From Streptomyces varsoviensis (lineage in GTDB: Bacteria > Actinomycetota > Actinomycetes > Streptomycetales > Streptomycetaceae): 64,000 bases of DNA. The stretch covers positions 62,001 to 126,000 of the forward strand of contig NZ_JOBF01000013.1 in assembly GCF_000718635.1 (NCBI RefSeq). The letters run 5' to 3'. Shown here in pieces: positions 27,805-36,744 of the stretch; the first letter of the stretch is position 1; each line of letters begins with the position of its first letter. The notes under the pieces are model-generated. The model saw only the letters and a program-made list of their open reading frames with translations, was not told where the DNA came from and made no database searches. Both the position numbers and the translations under genes were made by a program.

Positions 27805-28380
27805 GTGGCAGGCAGAAGCGCTAAGAAGCAGACGGTGCGGAACATGATTCTGTCGCTGGCGGTGATCGTTCCCGTCGCGGTGGTCAGCTATGTGTTCATC
27901 CCGCACGACCAGCACAACGACCCGATCAAGACGGTCAGCTACCGCGTCGAACTCGACACCGCCCGGCGCGCGGCCCCGTACCCGGTGGCGGCCCCGGTCG
28001 GCCTGCCGGAGGGCTGGCGGGCCACCTCGGTCTCGTACGACGGGGACGGCAAGGAGGGCGCGGCGTGGCACCTGGGCTTCCTCGACCCCGAGAAGCAGTA
28101 CGTGGCGGTCGAGCAGAGCGACGGCCCGTCGGCGGTGTTCATCGACAGCGTCACCCGGCAGGCGGCGAAGACCGGTAAGACCGAGCGCGTCGACGGCGCG
28201 ACGTGGGACCTCTACGAGGGCGAGAAGTACGACGCGCTGGTGCGCACGGAGCGCGGCGTGACGACGGTGGTCACGGGGACGGCGCCGCACGGGCAGCTCA
28301 CGCGGATGGCCGCCGCGCTCAAGGCCGAGAAGACGAAGACGAAGCCGGACGGGACTCCGGACTCGCGCGACTCGGCCTGA
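27805..28380 (+). CDS. DUF4245 membrane-anchored protein
   Basis: From the GTG at 27805 ([11 protein letters not shown]) this is a 191-residue protein; an in-frame ATG at 27787 is an alternative. It has a short basic N-terminus, one membrane anchor ([20 protein letters not shown]) and an extracytoplasmic DUF4245 domain with [34 protein letters not shown] and [12 protein letters not shown]. The function of this actinobacterial family is unknown. It is not obviously co-transcribed with its neighbours. Confidence 0.85.
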   Translation: MAGRSAKKQTVRNMILSLAVIVPVAVVSYVFIPHDQHNDPIKTVSYRVELDTARRAAPYPVAAPVGLPEGWRATSVSYDGDGKEGAAWHLGFLDPEKQYVAVEQSDGPSAVFIDSVTRQAAKTGKTERVDGATWDLYEGEKYDALVRTERGVTTVVTGTAPHGQLTRMAAALKAEKTKTKPDGTPDSRDSA

Positions 28381-28564
28381 ACACGACGGCCACCGGGCTG
28401 CCGCCGGGGGAGCGGCAGGTCTGAGGGGGGTGCCGCCCGGCTCGCGCCGGGCGACCTCAGACATCTCTGTGCATCTCAGCAGATATCTCTGCATCTCAGC
28501 CGCGGCTCTGCTTCTGTGCCGCGGCTTTCTGCTCTCTGCGGCTCCGCTCTGTCGCGGCGCTGCC
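28381..28564. other. Gap with hairpins and CTCTG-rich repeats
   Basis: Between convergent genes lie two G/C hairpins, CGCCCGG-loop-CCGGGCG near 28434-28455 and GCCGCGGC-loop-GCCGCGGC near 28499-28525. There is also an unusual pyrimidine-rich stretch with repeated ATCTCTGTGCATCTCAG-like units (28463-28500). They probably act as terminators. No gene is seen. Confidence 0.5.
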
Positions 28565-29155
28565 TCAGACGGTCTGGACGACCTGGTCGTACGAGAGGCG
28601 CGGGGAGCGCGGGAACCAGGCGTCCTTGCCCGGCTTGCCGATGTTGACGACGATCAGCGGGGTGTGGTCGTCGTCCAGGAACTCCTTCTGGATGCCCGCG
28701 GCGTCGAAGCCCGTCATCGGGCCGGCCGCGAGGCCGGCGGCGCGGATGCCGAGGATGAAGTAGGCGGACTGCAGCGAGGCGTTCAGCGCGGCGGCGGACT
28801 CGCGAACGGGGCGCTCGGCGAAGAAGACGTCCTTGGCCTGCGGGAAGTGCGGGAAGAGCGCCGGCAGCTCCTCGTGGAACTCGTTGTCGGCGGCGAGTAT
28901 CGCCACCAGCGGGGCCGTCCGGGTCTTGGCCTGGTTGCCCTCGGCCATGTGCGACACGAGGCGCTCGCGGGCCTCCTCGGAGCGGACCAGCACGATGCGC
29001 AGCGGCGACTGGTTGAACGCGGTCGGGGCGTACTTGAACAGGTCGTAGATGGCCTGCATCTGCTCATCGGTCACCGGCTCGTCGGTGAAGGTGTTGGCAG
29101 TACGGGCCTCACGGAAGAGCAGATCCTGAGCGGCGGCGTCGAGGACGAGAGTCAT
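28565..29155 (-). CDS. Nitroreductase family protein (malonic semialdehyde reductase RutE/HadB-like)
   Basis: This 196-residue FMN-dependent oxidoreductase is read from the ATG at 29155 ([14 protein letters not shown]), with AGAAGG upstream. [14 protein letters not shown], the FMN-binding [18 protein letters not shown], and [22 protein letters not shown] are typical of the RutE/HadB subgroup. That group reduces malonic semialdehyde or nitro compounds with NAD(P)H. The physiological substrate is unknown. It is monocistronic, with an AT-rich operator candidate upstream. Confidence 0.9.
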   Translation of the reverse strand: MTLVLDAAAQDLLFREARTANTFTDEPVTDEQMQAIYDLFKYAPTAFNQSPLRIVLVRSEEARERLVSHMAEGNQAKTRTAPLVAILAADNEFHEELPALFPHFPQAKDVFFAERPVRESAAALNASLQSAYFILGIRAAGLAAGPMTGFDAAGIQKEFLDDDHTPLIVVNIGKPGKDAWFPRSPRLSYDQVVQTV

Positions 29156-29210
29156 GCGGTGAACACCTTCTGTTGCGTGCGGCTTCGAGCTGTCACGGAC
29201 CACTGTACCC

Positions 29211-29236
29211 CTAATAGATTAATCTTCAACTAATAC
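29211..29236. promoter_or_regulatory. AT-rich operator candidate upstream of the nitroreductase gene
   Basis: A rare AT-rich island (29208-29240) contains alternating TAATAGATTAATC and TTCAACTAATAC elements; ATTAATC/TTAGTTGAA half-sites recall MarR/HxlR-type operators. It lies about 56-80 bp upstream of the start on the minus strand. Confidence 0.4.
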
Positions 29237-29244
29237 TGGAGGGG

Positions 29245-29484
29245 TGTGCCCCGGTTCACACGCGTCAGGGCATGGCGCGGTACGGCGGTGGCGCCGCAGG
29301 GGGCGGTGGGTGTCTTCGCGCGGGCGGGCTGCCGTACGGGCGCGATGCCGACCGCGTACGGGCGTAACGCGACGCCCTGCCGTACGGGCGCGCTACACGG
29401 GCACGCCACCCGCGCCGATGCCGTGCGCGCTCACGCGGCACGTACTGATTCGGTCTCTACCGGCGCGGAGGCCGGGAGGCCCGC
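29245..29484. repeat. Non-coding gap with CGTACGGGCG repeats
   Basis: This stretch contains several copies of GCCGTACGGGCGCG and GCGTACGGGCGTAACGCG-like units (about 29330-29405) and no supported gene. It is the 3' region of xseB and the upstream side of the nitroreductase gene. It resembles the other CGTACGG repeat blocks in this window. Confidence 0.6.
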
Positions 29485-29772
29485 TCAGTCCTGCCAGCCG
29501 GGGGCTTCCGCGTCGCCCGACGCGCCGGCCTCGGCCGCCTCGCCGTCCTCGTCACCGTCGGCCTGCGCCAGCGCGGCGTCCAGCCGGGCGCGCGCCCCGT
29601 CGAGCCAGCGGCGGCAGACCTTCGCCAGCTCCTCGCCGCGCTCCCACAGGGCGAGCGATTCCTCCAGGGAGGTGCCGCCCGCCTCCAGGCGCCGCACCAC
29701 ATCGATCAACTCGTCCCGGGCCTGCTCGTAGCCGAGAGTGGAGTCGTCGGTCTTCTCGCGCGTCGTCGCCAT
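29485..29772 (-). CDS. xseB: Exodeoxyribonuclease VII small subunit
   Basis: This 95-residue protein is read from the ATG at 29772. The compact helical hairpin of XseB ([38 protein letters not shown]) is followed by an acidic, disordered tail. It binds the large subunit's C-terminal region in the exonuclease VII complex, which degrades single-stranded DNA. It lies 10 bp downstream of xseA on the same strand, the usual actinobacterial arrangement. Confidence 0.95.
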   Translation of the reverse strand: MATTREKTDDSTLGYEQARDELIDVVRRLEAGGTSLEESLALWERGEELAKVCRRWLDGARARLDAALAQADGDEDGEAAEAGASGDAEAPGWQD

Positions 29773-29782
29773 GGGAACCAGC

Positions 29783-31003
29783 CTAAGCGGGGGGTGTGAC
29801 AACGGCCCGCACCGCGAACTCGCCCTCCGCGACCCGCGCCCGCAGCTCCTCGTCCGCCACCACGTCCTCGGGGGAGTGCACCACCGAACCGTCCGCGTGC
29901 TGCAGCACGGCGTAGCCGCGCCGGAGCGTCGCCGCGGGCGAGAGGGCCACGACCCGCGCCAGGGTGTGCGCCAGCTCGGAGTCGGCGCGGTCCAGGAGGT
30001 GCCCCAGGGTGCGCCGGCCGCGCTCCAGCGCCGCAGCGACCTGCTCCTCGCGCTCGTCGATCATGCGGTGCGGGCGCTGTATGACGGGCCGCGCGAGCGC
30101 CGAGGCCAGCCCGCGCTCCTCGCGGTCCAGCAACCCGCCGACGCAGCGCAGCGCCCGCTCGCGCAGTTGCTGGATACCGGCCTGCTCCTCGCCCACGTCC
30201 GGCACCACCCGCTTCGCCGCGTCGGTGGGCGTCGAGGCGCGCACGTCGGCGACCAGGTCGAGGAGCGGGGAGTCGGGCTCGTGCCCGATGGCGGACACCA
30301 CGGGCGTACGGCACGCGGCCACCGCCCGTACCAACTGCTCGTCGGAGAACGGCAGCAGGTCCTCCACGCTGCCGCCGCCGCGCGCCACGACGATGACGTC
30401 CACCTCGGGCAGCGCGTCCAGCTCCTTGACCGCGGCCATGACCTGCGGGACCGCGTGCACGCCCTGGACGGGCACGTTGCGGATCTCGAAGCGCACGGCG
30501 GGCCAGCGCAGCCGGGCGTTTTCGAGCACGTCGCGCTCGGCGGCCGAGGCGCGCCCGCAGACCAGCCCTATGAGCTGCGGCAGGAACGGCAGCGGGCGCT
30601 TCCGGTCGGCCGCGAACAGCCCCTCGGCGGCCAGCGCCTTCTTGAGCTGCTCCAGCCGCGCGAGCAGCTCGCCCACCCCGACCGGCTTGATCTCGGCGGC
30701 CCGCAGCGAGAGCTGGCCACGCGGCGCGTACCACTCCGGCTTGGCGTGCACGACGACGCGCGCGCCCTCCGAGACGATGTCGGCCACCTTGTCGAAGACC
30801 GCGCGGTAGCACGTGACGGTCAGCGAGATGTCGTACGACGGGTCGCGCAGCGTCAGGAACACCACCCCGGCCCCCGGCCGCCGGGACAACTGCGTGATCT
30901 GCCCCTCGACCCATACGGCCCCGAGCCGGTCGATCCATCCGCCGATCAGCCGCGACACCTCACCGACGGGGATCGGCGCGTCCGCGGACGTGTTGAGAGC
31001 CAT
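29783..31003 (-). CDS. xseA: Exodeoxyribonuclease VII large subunit
   Basis: This 406-residue protein is read from the ATG at 31003 ([17 protein letters not shown]). An N-terminal OB fold ([25 protein letters not shown]) is followed by the catalytic domain with the conserved [18 protein letters not shown] and [22 protein letters not shown], and a C-terminal coiled coil that binds XseB. It processes single-stranded DNA bidirectionally into oligonucleotides in repair and recombination. Transcribed with xseB. Confidence 0.97.
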   Translation of the reverse strand: MALNTSADAPIPVGEVSRLIGGWIDRLGAVWVEGQITQLSRRPGAGVVFLTLRDPSYDISLTVTCYRAVFDKVADIVSEGARVVVHAKPEWYAPRGQLSLRAAEIKPVGVGELLARLEQLKKALAAEGLFAADRKRPLPFLPQLIGLVCGRASAAERDVLENARLRWPAVRFEIRNVPVQGVHAVPQVMAAVKELDALPEVDVIVVARGGGSVEDLLPFSDEQLVRAVAACRTPVVSAIGHEPDSPLLDLVADVRASTPTDAAKRVVPDVGEEQAGIQQLRERALRCVGGLLDREERGLASALARPVIQRPHRMIDEREEQVAAALERGRRTLGHLLDRADSELAHTLARVVALSPAATLRRGYAVLQHADGSVVHSPEDVVADEELRARVAEGEFAVRAVVTPPA

Positions 31004-31111
31004 GCGCCCCAGGCTATCGGCGCCCACTGACAACGGACGGCCGCCGCCGGCGCCGAGGGGGCGCGGGCGAGCTTGCCCGCTATCGGCCCGCTATCAGTGG
31101 GCAGGAAGCTG

Positions 31112-32479
31112 TTAAACCTGGCGGCGTCCGCGGTATTGGAACGCCAGGACCGCCAGCCCCACCGCCAGCCAGACGGCCCCCACGACCTGGGCCGTGGCCG
31201 ACGCCTCGACGATCACCGCGACCACCACCGCGAGACCCAGCAGCGGTACGAGGACGTGGCCGAGCAGGCTCGGGTTCTGGGACCGCTTGCGGATCCAGAA
31301 CCAGCCGATGACCGAGGCGTGCAGCAGGCCGAAGGCGGTCAGCGCGCCGACGTTCACGATCGAGGACAGGTGGTCGAGGCCGTCGTCGCGGCGGGCCGCC
31401 CACACCGCCGCGATCAGCGTCACGACGGCCGCGCCGAGCAGCGCGCGGCGCGGCACGCCGCTCCCCGCGTCGACCTTCGACATCACGCCCGGCAGCCGCC
31501 GGTCGCGGGCCATGGCGAACAGCAGCCGCCCGGCCGCCGCCTGCCCCGCGAGCGCCGCGAAGGCCGCGCCGATCGCCTTGCTGGTCGCCACGAGGTCGTG
31601 CAGCCAGCCGCCGACTGCCGAGTCGACCGTGCCGTAGAACGCGTCCCCCTGCTCGGCGGGGTTCGCGGCCAGTTCGGCGGCCGTCATCGGGGCCAGCAGG
31701 CCCGCCAGGTACGTCTGCACGGCGAACAGGACGCCCGCGATGACCAGGCAGGTGATCACGGCCTTCGCGACCCGCGCGGAGCCGCCCGCGGCCTCCTCCG
31801 CGAACGAGGCGATCGCGTCGAAGCCCAGGTAGGAGAGGACCGCGACCGAGACGGCCGCGAGGACCGCGGTCATCGAGAAGGAGCCCTCGCCGGTGAACGG
31901 CACCGCCCAGCCGCGCTGGGCGCCGTGCGCGATCAGCTCGTACAGCGCCGCGGCGACGAAGACCACCAGCACCACGATCTCCAGGGCCAGCACCGCCGCG
32001 CCGACGACCGCGGCGGCCCGTACGTCCCACAGGTTCAGCAGCGTCGTCACGACCACCGCGATCGCCGTCCACACCCACTGGTGCACGGACGGCACCAGGG
32101 CGTGCATGGCGATGCCGGAGAAGAGGTAGGCCACGGCCGGGATCAGCAGGTAGTCGAGCATCGCCATCCAGCCGGCGATGAACCCGGCGCCCTCGCCGAG
32201 CCCCACGCGCGCGTATGTGAAGACCGACCCGGCCTGCGGCGCCACGCGCACCATCTGCGCGTACGAGTAGGCGGTGAAGGCCATCGCGATCGTCGCGACG
32301 ATGTAGACGGTGGCGATCGCGCCGTGCGACTTCGCCTCCAGGGTCCCGAAGATGCCGACCGGGGCCATGGGGGCGATGAAGAGCAGTCCGTAGACGACGA
32401 GGTCCCGGAAGGACAGCGTCCGGCGCAGCGCGCCGTCCTCGCCCGCGGGGGCCGTCGAGCCTGTCGGCGTGGTGGTCAT
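31112..32479 (-). CDS. APC superfamily amino acid permease
   Basis: This 455-residue protein is read from the ATG at 32479 (MTTTPTGSTAPAGEDG), preceded by a G-rich site. About 12 membrane helices follow LRRTLSFRDLVVYGLLFIAP. The APC hallmarks are APMAPVGIFG in TM1, GAGFIAGWMAMLDYLLIP, SYLGFDAIASFAEEAAGG in TM6, and DRRLPGVMSKVD in the loop after TM8. It probably imports an amino acid or related amine. No cognate regulator or catabolic gene is adjacent. The long open frame upstream of 32479 is a GC artefact. Confidence 0.9.
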   Translation of the reverse strand: MTTTPTGSTAPAGEDGALRRTLSFRDLVVYGLLFIAPMAPVGIFGTLEAKSHGAIATVYIVATIAMAFTAYSYAQMVRVAPQAGSVFTYARVGLGEGAGFIAGWMAMLDYLLIPAVAYLFSGIAMHALVPSVHQWVWTAIAVVVTTLLNLWDVRAAAVVGAAVLALEIVVLVVFVAAALYELIAHGAQRGWAVPFTGEGSFSMTAVLAAVSVAVLSYLGFDAIASFAEEAAGGSARVAKAVITCLVIAGVLFAVQTYLAGLLAPMTAAELAANPAEQGDAFYGTVDSAVGGWLHDLVATSKAIGAAFAALAGQAAAGRLLFAMARDRRLPGVMSKVDAGSGVPRRALLGAAVVTLIAAVWAARRDDGLDHLSSIVNVGALTAFGLLHASVIGWFWIRKRSQNPSLLGHVLVPLLGLAVVVAVIVEASATAQVVGAVWLAVGLAVLAFQYRGRRQV

Positions 32480-32559
32480 GGGGTGTGCCCCCTCGTCGGT
32501 CCGGTGTTTTCGTGGTGATCGGCGTTGATCGTCCCTTGTCGGAGATGATCGTGCCTCAC

Positions 32560-32790
32560 CTTCGGCCAAGGCGGCGCGCCGGACGCTTGGGGCGCGCCGG
32601 GGCGCTCGTAGCCGAGATGCCTGGGCGCCGTGTCCGGGGCGGGACGCTCGTACTCGGGCGGCCGGGGTGCTCGTACCTCGGGGCGGGTAAGGCGGGTCGC
32701 ACCCGAGCCGGGGCCCTCGCACCCGAATGGGCCGGGGCGCTCGTACTCGGGATGGCTGAGGCGTGTCGCGACACGCCGGAACGGGCCCGT
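32560..32790. repeat. GCTCGTACTCGGG-type intergenic repeats
   Basis: Between the divergent APC permease and ispH genes are five to six imperfect units of about 22-25 bp built on GGGGCGCTCGTACTCGGG, in places inverted (CACCCGAG). The ispH promoter presumably lies at the right end of the block (about 32770-32845). No gene is supported across 32480-32848. Confidence 0.65.
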
Positions 32791-32848
32791 CCGCGGGGTT
32801 GTCCACAGGGTGATCGCGCCATCTGGCAAGGCCCGTACGATGGATGGC

Positions 32849-33838
32849 ATGACTGCTACGACAGCTCGCAAGGTCCTGCTCGCCGCCCCCCGGGGCTACT
32901 GCGCGGGCGTGGACCGTGCCGTCATCGCCGTCGAGAAGGCGCTGGAGCAGTACGGCGCGCCGGTGTACGTGCGCAAGGAGATCGTCCACAACAAATACGT
33001 CGTGCAGACCCTGGAGAAGAAGGGCGCGATCTTCGTCGACGAGACGGCGGAAGTGCCCGAGAACGCCATTGTGATCTTCTCCGCGCACGGCGTGGCCCCG
33101 GTCGTCCACGAGGAGGCCGCGCGGCGCAATCTGGCGACCATCGACGCCACGTGCCCGCTGGTCACCAAGGTCCACAAGGAAGCCGTCCGGTTCGCCGGCG
33201 ACGACTACGACATCCTCCTCATCGGCCACGAGGGCCACGAGGAGGTCATCGGGACGAGCGGCGAGGCGCCCGAGCACATCACGCTGGTCGACGGCCCGGA
33301 GGACGTGAAGAACGTCCAGGTGCGCGACGAGTCCAAGGTGGTCTGGCTCTCCCAGACCACGCTCTCCGTCGACGAGACGATGGAGACGGTCGACGCGCTC
33401 AAGGAGCGCTTCCCGAAGCTGATCTCGCCGCCGAGCGACGACATCTGCTACGCGACGCAGAACCGCCAGACGGCGGTCAAGCAGATGGGCGCCGCCGCCG
33501 ACCTGGTGATCGTCGTCGGCTCCAAGAACTCCTCGAACTCCGTGCGGCTCGTCGAGGTGGCGCTGGGCGCGGGCGCCCGCGACGCGCATCTGGTCGACTT
33601 CGCCGCCGAGATCGACGAGGCGTGGCTGGAGGGCGTCTCGACGGTCGGCGTGACCTCGGGCGCGTCCGTGCCGGAGATCCTGGTGCAGGGCGTGCTGGAG
33701 TGGCTGGCGGAGCGCGGTTTCGGCGACGTGGAGATCGTCACGGCCGCGGAGGAGAGCATCACCTTCTCGCTCCCCAAGGAGCTCCGCCGCGACCTGCGCG
33801 CGGAGGCGGCGTCCCTTTCCGACGGGTCCAAGGGGTGA
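32849..33838 (+). CDS. ispH: 4-hydroxy-3-methylbut-2-enyl diphosphate reductase (IspH/LytB)
   Basis: This 329-residue enzyme is read from the ATG at 32849 ([20 protein letters not shown]); an ATG at 32840 is in frame. The three [4Fe-4S] cysteines are visible in [22 protein letters not shown] and [11 protein letters not shown], with the conserved IFSAHGVAP and the TSGASVPE motif. It makes IPP and DMAPP in the last step of the MEP isoprenoid pathway. It is followed 30 bp later by ppgK, so the two may be co-transcribed. Confidence 0.97.
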   Translation: MTATTARKVLLAAPRGYCAGVDRAVIAVEKALEQYGAPVYVRKEIVHNKYVVQTLEKKGAIFVDETAEVPENAIVIFSAHGVAPVVHEEAARRNLATIDATCPLVTKVHKEAVRFAGDDYDILLIGHEGHEEVIGTSGEAPEHITLVDGPEDVKNVQVRDESKVVWLSQTTLSVDETMETVDALKERFPKLISPPSDDICYATQNRQTAVKQMGAAADLVIVVGSKNSSNSVRLVEVALGAGARDAHLVDFAAEIDEAWLEGVSTVGVTSGASVPEILVQGVLEWLAERGFGDVEIVTAAEESITFSLPKELRRDLRAEAASLSDGSKG

Positions 33839-33868
33839 AGGTGCTTGTCCGGGCCTAGCCTCGTGTCC

Positions 33869-34660
33869 ATGAAGGTATTCGGTGTGGACATCGGCGGGTC
33901 GGGCATCAAGGGCGCCCCGGTGGACCTGGTGCGCGGGGAGCTGGCGGACGACCGCTACAAGGTGCTCACCCCGCACCCGGCCACCCCCGAGGCGGTCATC
34001 GACGGCGTCGAGGAGGTCGTGGGCCACTTCGGATGGTCGGGCCCGATCGGCGCGACGTTCCCGGGGGTCGTGGTCGACGGGTGGACGCGTTCGGCGGCCA
34101 ATGTCGACAAGAGCTGGATCGGCCTCGACGCGGCGACGGCGCTGCGCGAGCGGCTCGGCGTCCCGGTGACGCTCCTGAACGACGCGGACGCGGCGGGCCT
34201 CGCGGAGGTGCACTTCGGCGCGGGCCGCGGCCACTACGGCACGGTGATCGTGCTCACTCTCGGTACGGGCATCGGCAGCGCGGTCTTCACCGACGGCAAG
34301 CTGGTCGCCAACACCGAGCTGGGCCATCTGGAGCTGGACGGCCGCGACGCGGAGACGCACGCCTCGACCCGGGCCAAGGACGAGGAGGGCCTGAGCTGGC
34401 ACCATTGGGCGCACCGGCTCCAGAAGTATCTGGAGCACGTGGAGATGCTCTTCTCGCCGGAGCTGTTCGTGCTCGGCGGCGGGGTGAGCCGCAAGGCGGA
34501 GAAGTTCGTGCCGCTGATCAAGGGCGTCAGGGCTGAGATCGTGCCTGCTCAGCTTCAGAACAGTGCGGGGATTGTGGGGGCTGCGATGGCTGCCGCCGCT
34601 GCTGCCGCGGCTGACGCTGGTTCCGACGGGCCTGCCGCCGCTCCCGGTGCTGCCGGCTGA
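33869..34660 (+). CDS. ppgK: Polyphosphate glucokinase
   Basis: This 263-residue ROK-type kinase is read from the ATG at 33869 (MKVFGVDIGGSGIKGAPVDL). It has the phosphate-binding VDIGGSGIKG, the substrate motif LLNDADAAGLAE, the second phosphate loop LTLGTGIGSAVF and ELGHLELDGRDAE. It phosphorylates glucose with polyphosphate or ATP. The C-terminal 30 residues are an Ala-rich low-complexity tail that overlaps the convergent gene by 134 bp, longer than expected for the family, so the native stop may have been lost. Confidence 0.93.
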   Translation: MKVFGVDIGGSGIKGAPVDLVRGELADDRYKVLTPHPATPEAVIDGVEEVVGHFGWSGPIGATFPGVVVDGWTRSAANVDKSWIGLDAATALRERLGVPVTLLNDADAAGLAEVHFGAGRGHYGTVIVLTLGTGIGSAVFTDGKLVANTELGHLELDGRDAETHASTRAKDEEGLSWHHWAHRLQKYLEHVEMLFSPELFVLGGGVSRKAEKFVPLIKGVRAEIVPAQLQNSAGIVGAAMAAAAAAAADAGSDGPAAAPGAAG

Positions 34661-35213
34661 CCAGCGCCGCCCTGCGTACGCACACGATGAGCACGGCCAG
34701 CACCGTGCCCGCGTAGAGCCACCCGGCGTGCACGGCGAGCGCGGTGACCACGCTCATGATCCGTCCGCCGGTGCCGCCCGAGTCGTCGCTGATGGCGATG
34801 GCCCCCACGGCGAACGCGATGGGGACGCCGACCGGGGCGATCATCAGGTCGGCGGGGCGTACCCACAGCGCGCAGGCGGCGGCGGTCAGCACGAAGAACA
34901 CCCCGTAGACGCCCGGGGCGCCGTCCAGCAGCAGGGCGTCGAGAAAGCCGACCAGCAGCATCGTGAGGGTGGCGAGGAGCCCGCTGCCGAGCGCCGTCAG
35001 GCGCGGGCCGGGCAGCCGGGACAGCGCGGCGGCGGTCGCCGCGATGGGCGGCGGCGGCCGGGACTGCGCGCGGTAGACGGTTGCGCTCTCGCCACTGGGC
35101 TCGTCGGCCCCCGTCGGCCCCGCCGCTCCCGGAGCCGCGGGTGCGGCGGGGCGCGGCACGGCGGACGCGCGGCGATCGCTGCGGTGCGGGGTACGCGTGC
35201 TGGGTTGCTCCAC
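34527..35213 (-). CDS. DUF6542-type small membrane protein
   Basis: This 228-residue protein starts at the GTG at 35213. A Pro/Ala-rich N-terminus (about 65 residues) is followed by four hydrophobic segments (LLATLTMLLVGFLDALLL, VYGVFFVLTAAACALWV, LMIAPVGVPIAFAVGAIAI, AGWLYAGTVLAVLIVCV). The C-terminal tail is very basic, QRQPRQQRRQPSQPPQS-like. The family is of unknown function in actinomycetes. Its final 45 codons overlap antisense to ppgK's end. Confidence 0.7.
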   Translation of the reverse strand: MEQPSTRTPHRSDRRASAVPRPAAPAAPGAAGPTGADEPSGESATVYRAQSRPPPPIAATAAALSRLPGPRLTALGSGLLATLTMLLVGFLDALLLDGAPGVYGVFFVLTAAACALWVRPADLMIAPVGVPIAFAVGAIAISDDSGGTGGRIMSVVTALAVHAGWLYAGTVLAVLIVCVRRAALVSRQHRERRQARRNQRQPRQQRRQPSQPPQSPHCSEAEQARSQP

Positions 35214-35395
35214 TTCACCAACGTAGGGCGAAAAGTGGGAAGAATCCGGCGTTGGACACGCCGATTAAGCCACCTTGGGTCTCTGTTCGACCGTTCGCCC
35301 GCCCGGGGCGGGGGTGCGGCGCGGGCCCGTAGACTGGTTGACCGGCCCCGCGCGGGCCGGTCCCTTTACACATTCTCGCCACGGGAAGTCGCCAA

Positions 35396-36484
35396 GTGTC
35401 GCTCACGATCGGAATCGTCGGTCTGCCGAATGTCGGCAAGTCGACCCTGTTCAACGCCCTGACCAAGAACGACGTGCTGGCGGCCAACTACCCGTTCGCC
35501 ACCATCGAGCCCAACGTCGGCGTCGTCGGGGTCCCCGACCCGCGCCTCGACAAGCTCGCGGAGGTCTTCGGCTCCCAGAAGGTCCTGCCCGCCACGGTCG
35601 ACTTCGTCGACATCGCCGGCATCGTGCGCGGCGCCTCCGAGGGCGAGGGTCTGGGCAACAAGTTCCTCGCGAACATCCGCGAATCGGACGCGATCTGCCA
35701 GGTCATCCGCGCCTTCAAGGACGAGAACGTCGTCCATGTGGACGGCAAGGTCTCCCCGAAGGACGACATCGAGACCATCAACACCGAGCTGATCCTCGCG
35801 GACCTCCAGACCATCGAGAAGGTCCTCCCCCGCCTCCAGAAGGAGTCGCGGATCAAGAAGGACATCGCCCCGAAGGTCAAGGCCGTCGAGGAGGCCAAGG
35901 AGATCCTGGAGCGGGGCGACACCCTCTTCTCCCAGGGCATCGTCCAGGGCTCGAAGCGCACCGAGCTCCTGCACGACCTGCACCTCCTGACCACCAAGCC
36001 CTTCCTCTATGTCTTCAACGTCGACGAGGACGAGCTGACCGACGACGACTTCAAGGCGCGGCAGCGCGCCCTCGTCGCCCCCGCCGAGGCCATCTTCCTC
36101 AACGCCAAGCTGGAAGCGGACCTCGCCGAACTCGACGAGGACGAGGCCCTGGAACTCCTCCAGTCCGTAGGCCAGGAAGAACCCGGCCTCGCCACCCTCG
36201 CCCACGTCGGCTTCCGCACCCTCGGCCTCCAGACCTACCTCACCGCCGGCCCCAAGGAATCCCGCGCCTGGACCATCCCCCAGGGCGCCACCGCCCCCGA
36301 AGCCGCCGGCGTCATCCACACCGACTTCCAAAAGGGCTTCATCAAGGCCGAGGTCATCTCCTTCGACGACCTAGTCGAGACCGGCTCCGTCGCCGAGGCC
36401 CGCGCCAAGGGCAAGGCCCGCATGGAGGGCAAGGACTACGTGATGCAGGACGGCGACGTGGTGGAGTTCCGCTTCAACGTGTGA
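35396..36484 (+). CDS. ychF: Redox-regulated ATPase YchF (Obg family)
   Basis: This 362-residue P-loop protein starts at the GTG at 35396. It has GLPNVGKSTLFNALT (G1), DFVDIAGIVRGASEGEGLGN (G3 region) and an altered G4 NVDEDE, which gives ATP preference in YchF. A coiled-coil insertion and a C-terminal TGS domain ending YVMQDGDVVEFRFNV complete it. YchF is a universally conserved ribosome-associated ATPase that influences stress responses. It is the last clearly core gene before the accessory region. Confidence 0.97.
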   Translation: MSLTIGIVGLPNVGKSTLFNALTKNDVLAANYPFATIEPNVGVVGVPDPRLDKLAEVFGSQKVLPATVDFVDIAGIVRGASEGEGLGNKFLANIRESDAICQVIRAFKDENVVHVDGKVSPKDDIETINTELILADLQTIEKVLPRLQKESRIKKDIAPKVKAVEEAKEILERGDTLFSQGIVQGSKRTELLHDLHLLTTKPFLYVFNVDEDELTDDDFKARQRALVAPAEAIFLNAKLEADLAELDEDEALELLQSVGQEEPGLATLAHVGFRTLGLQTYLTAGPKESRAWTIPQGATAPEAAGVIHTDFQKGFIKAEVISFDDLVETGSVAEARAKGKARMEGKDYVMQDGDVVEFRFNV

Positions 36485-36534
36485 GCGGATGAAGTGACAT
36501 CACGTCGCTCACGTGGCAAACACACAGGTCAGGA

Positions 36535-36562
36535 GGGGGTGGACTCGATTGAGTCCACCCCC
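36535..36562 (+). terminator. ychF terminator
   Basis: A perfect 12-bp stem (GGGGGTGGACTC at 36535-36546 with its complement at 36551-36562) and a GATT loop lie 51 bases past the ychF stop, followed by TTCGTCCTT. The rest of the gap to 36744 has no recognisable gene. Confidence 0.88.
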
Positions 36563-36744
36563 TTCGTCCTTACCATGAGCCGGCTTTTCAGGGGTGCTCA
36601 GGGTTGGCGATGGAGCTCCAGGTTTTTTCGGCGGATGCCGGGGTTCGGCGACCTGGAGGTCCGTCGCTGTGGAGGGAGCGCCGGGCGCGGCACCACTGTG
36701 GCTTCACCCGGCGTCCCGTGAAGATTGTTCTCGTCTGTCTCAGG

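Noticed and set aside
32480..34438. Upstream extension of the APC permease frame through the repeat region and ispH
   Set aside because: It is antisense to ispH and ppgK; the permease has a good ATG and membrane start at 32479.
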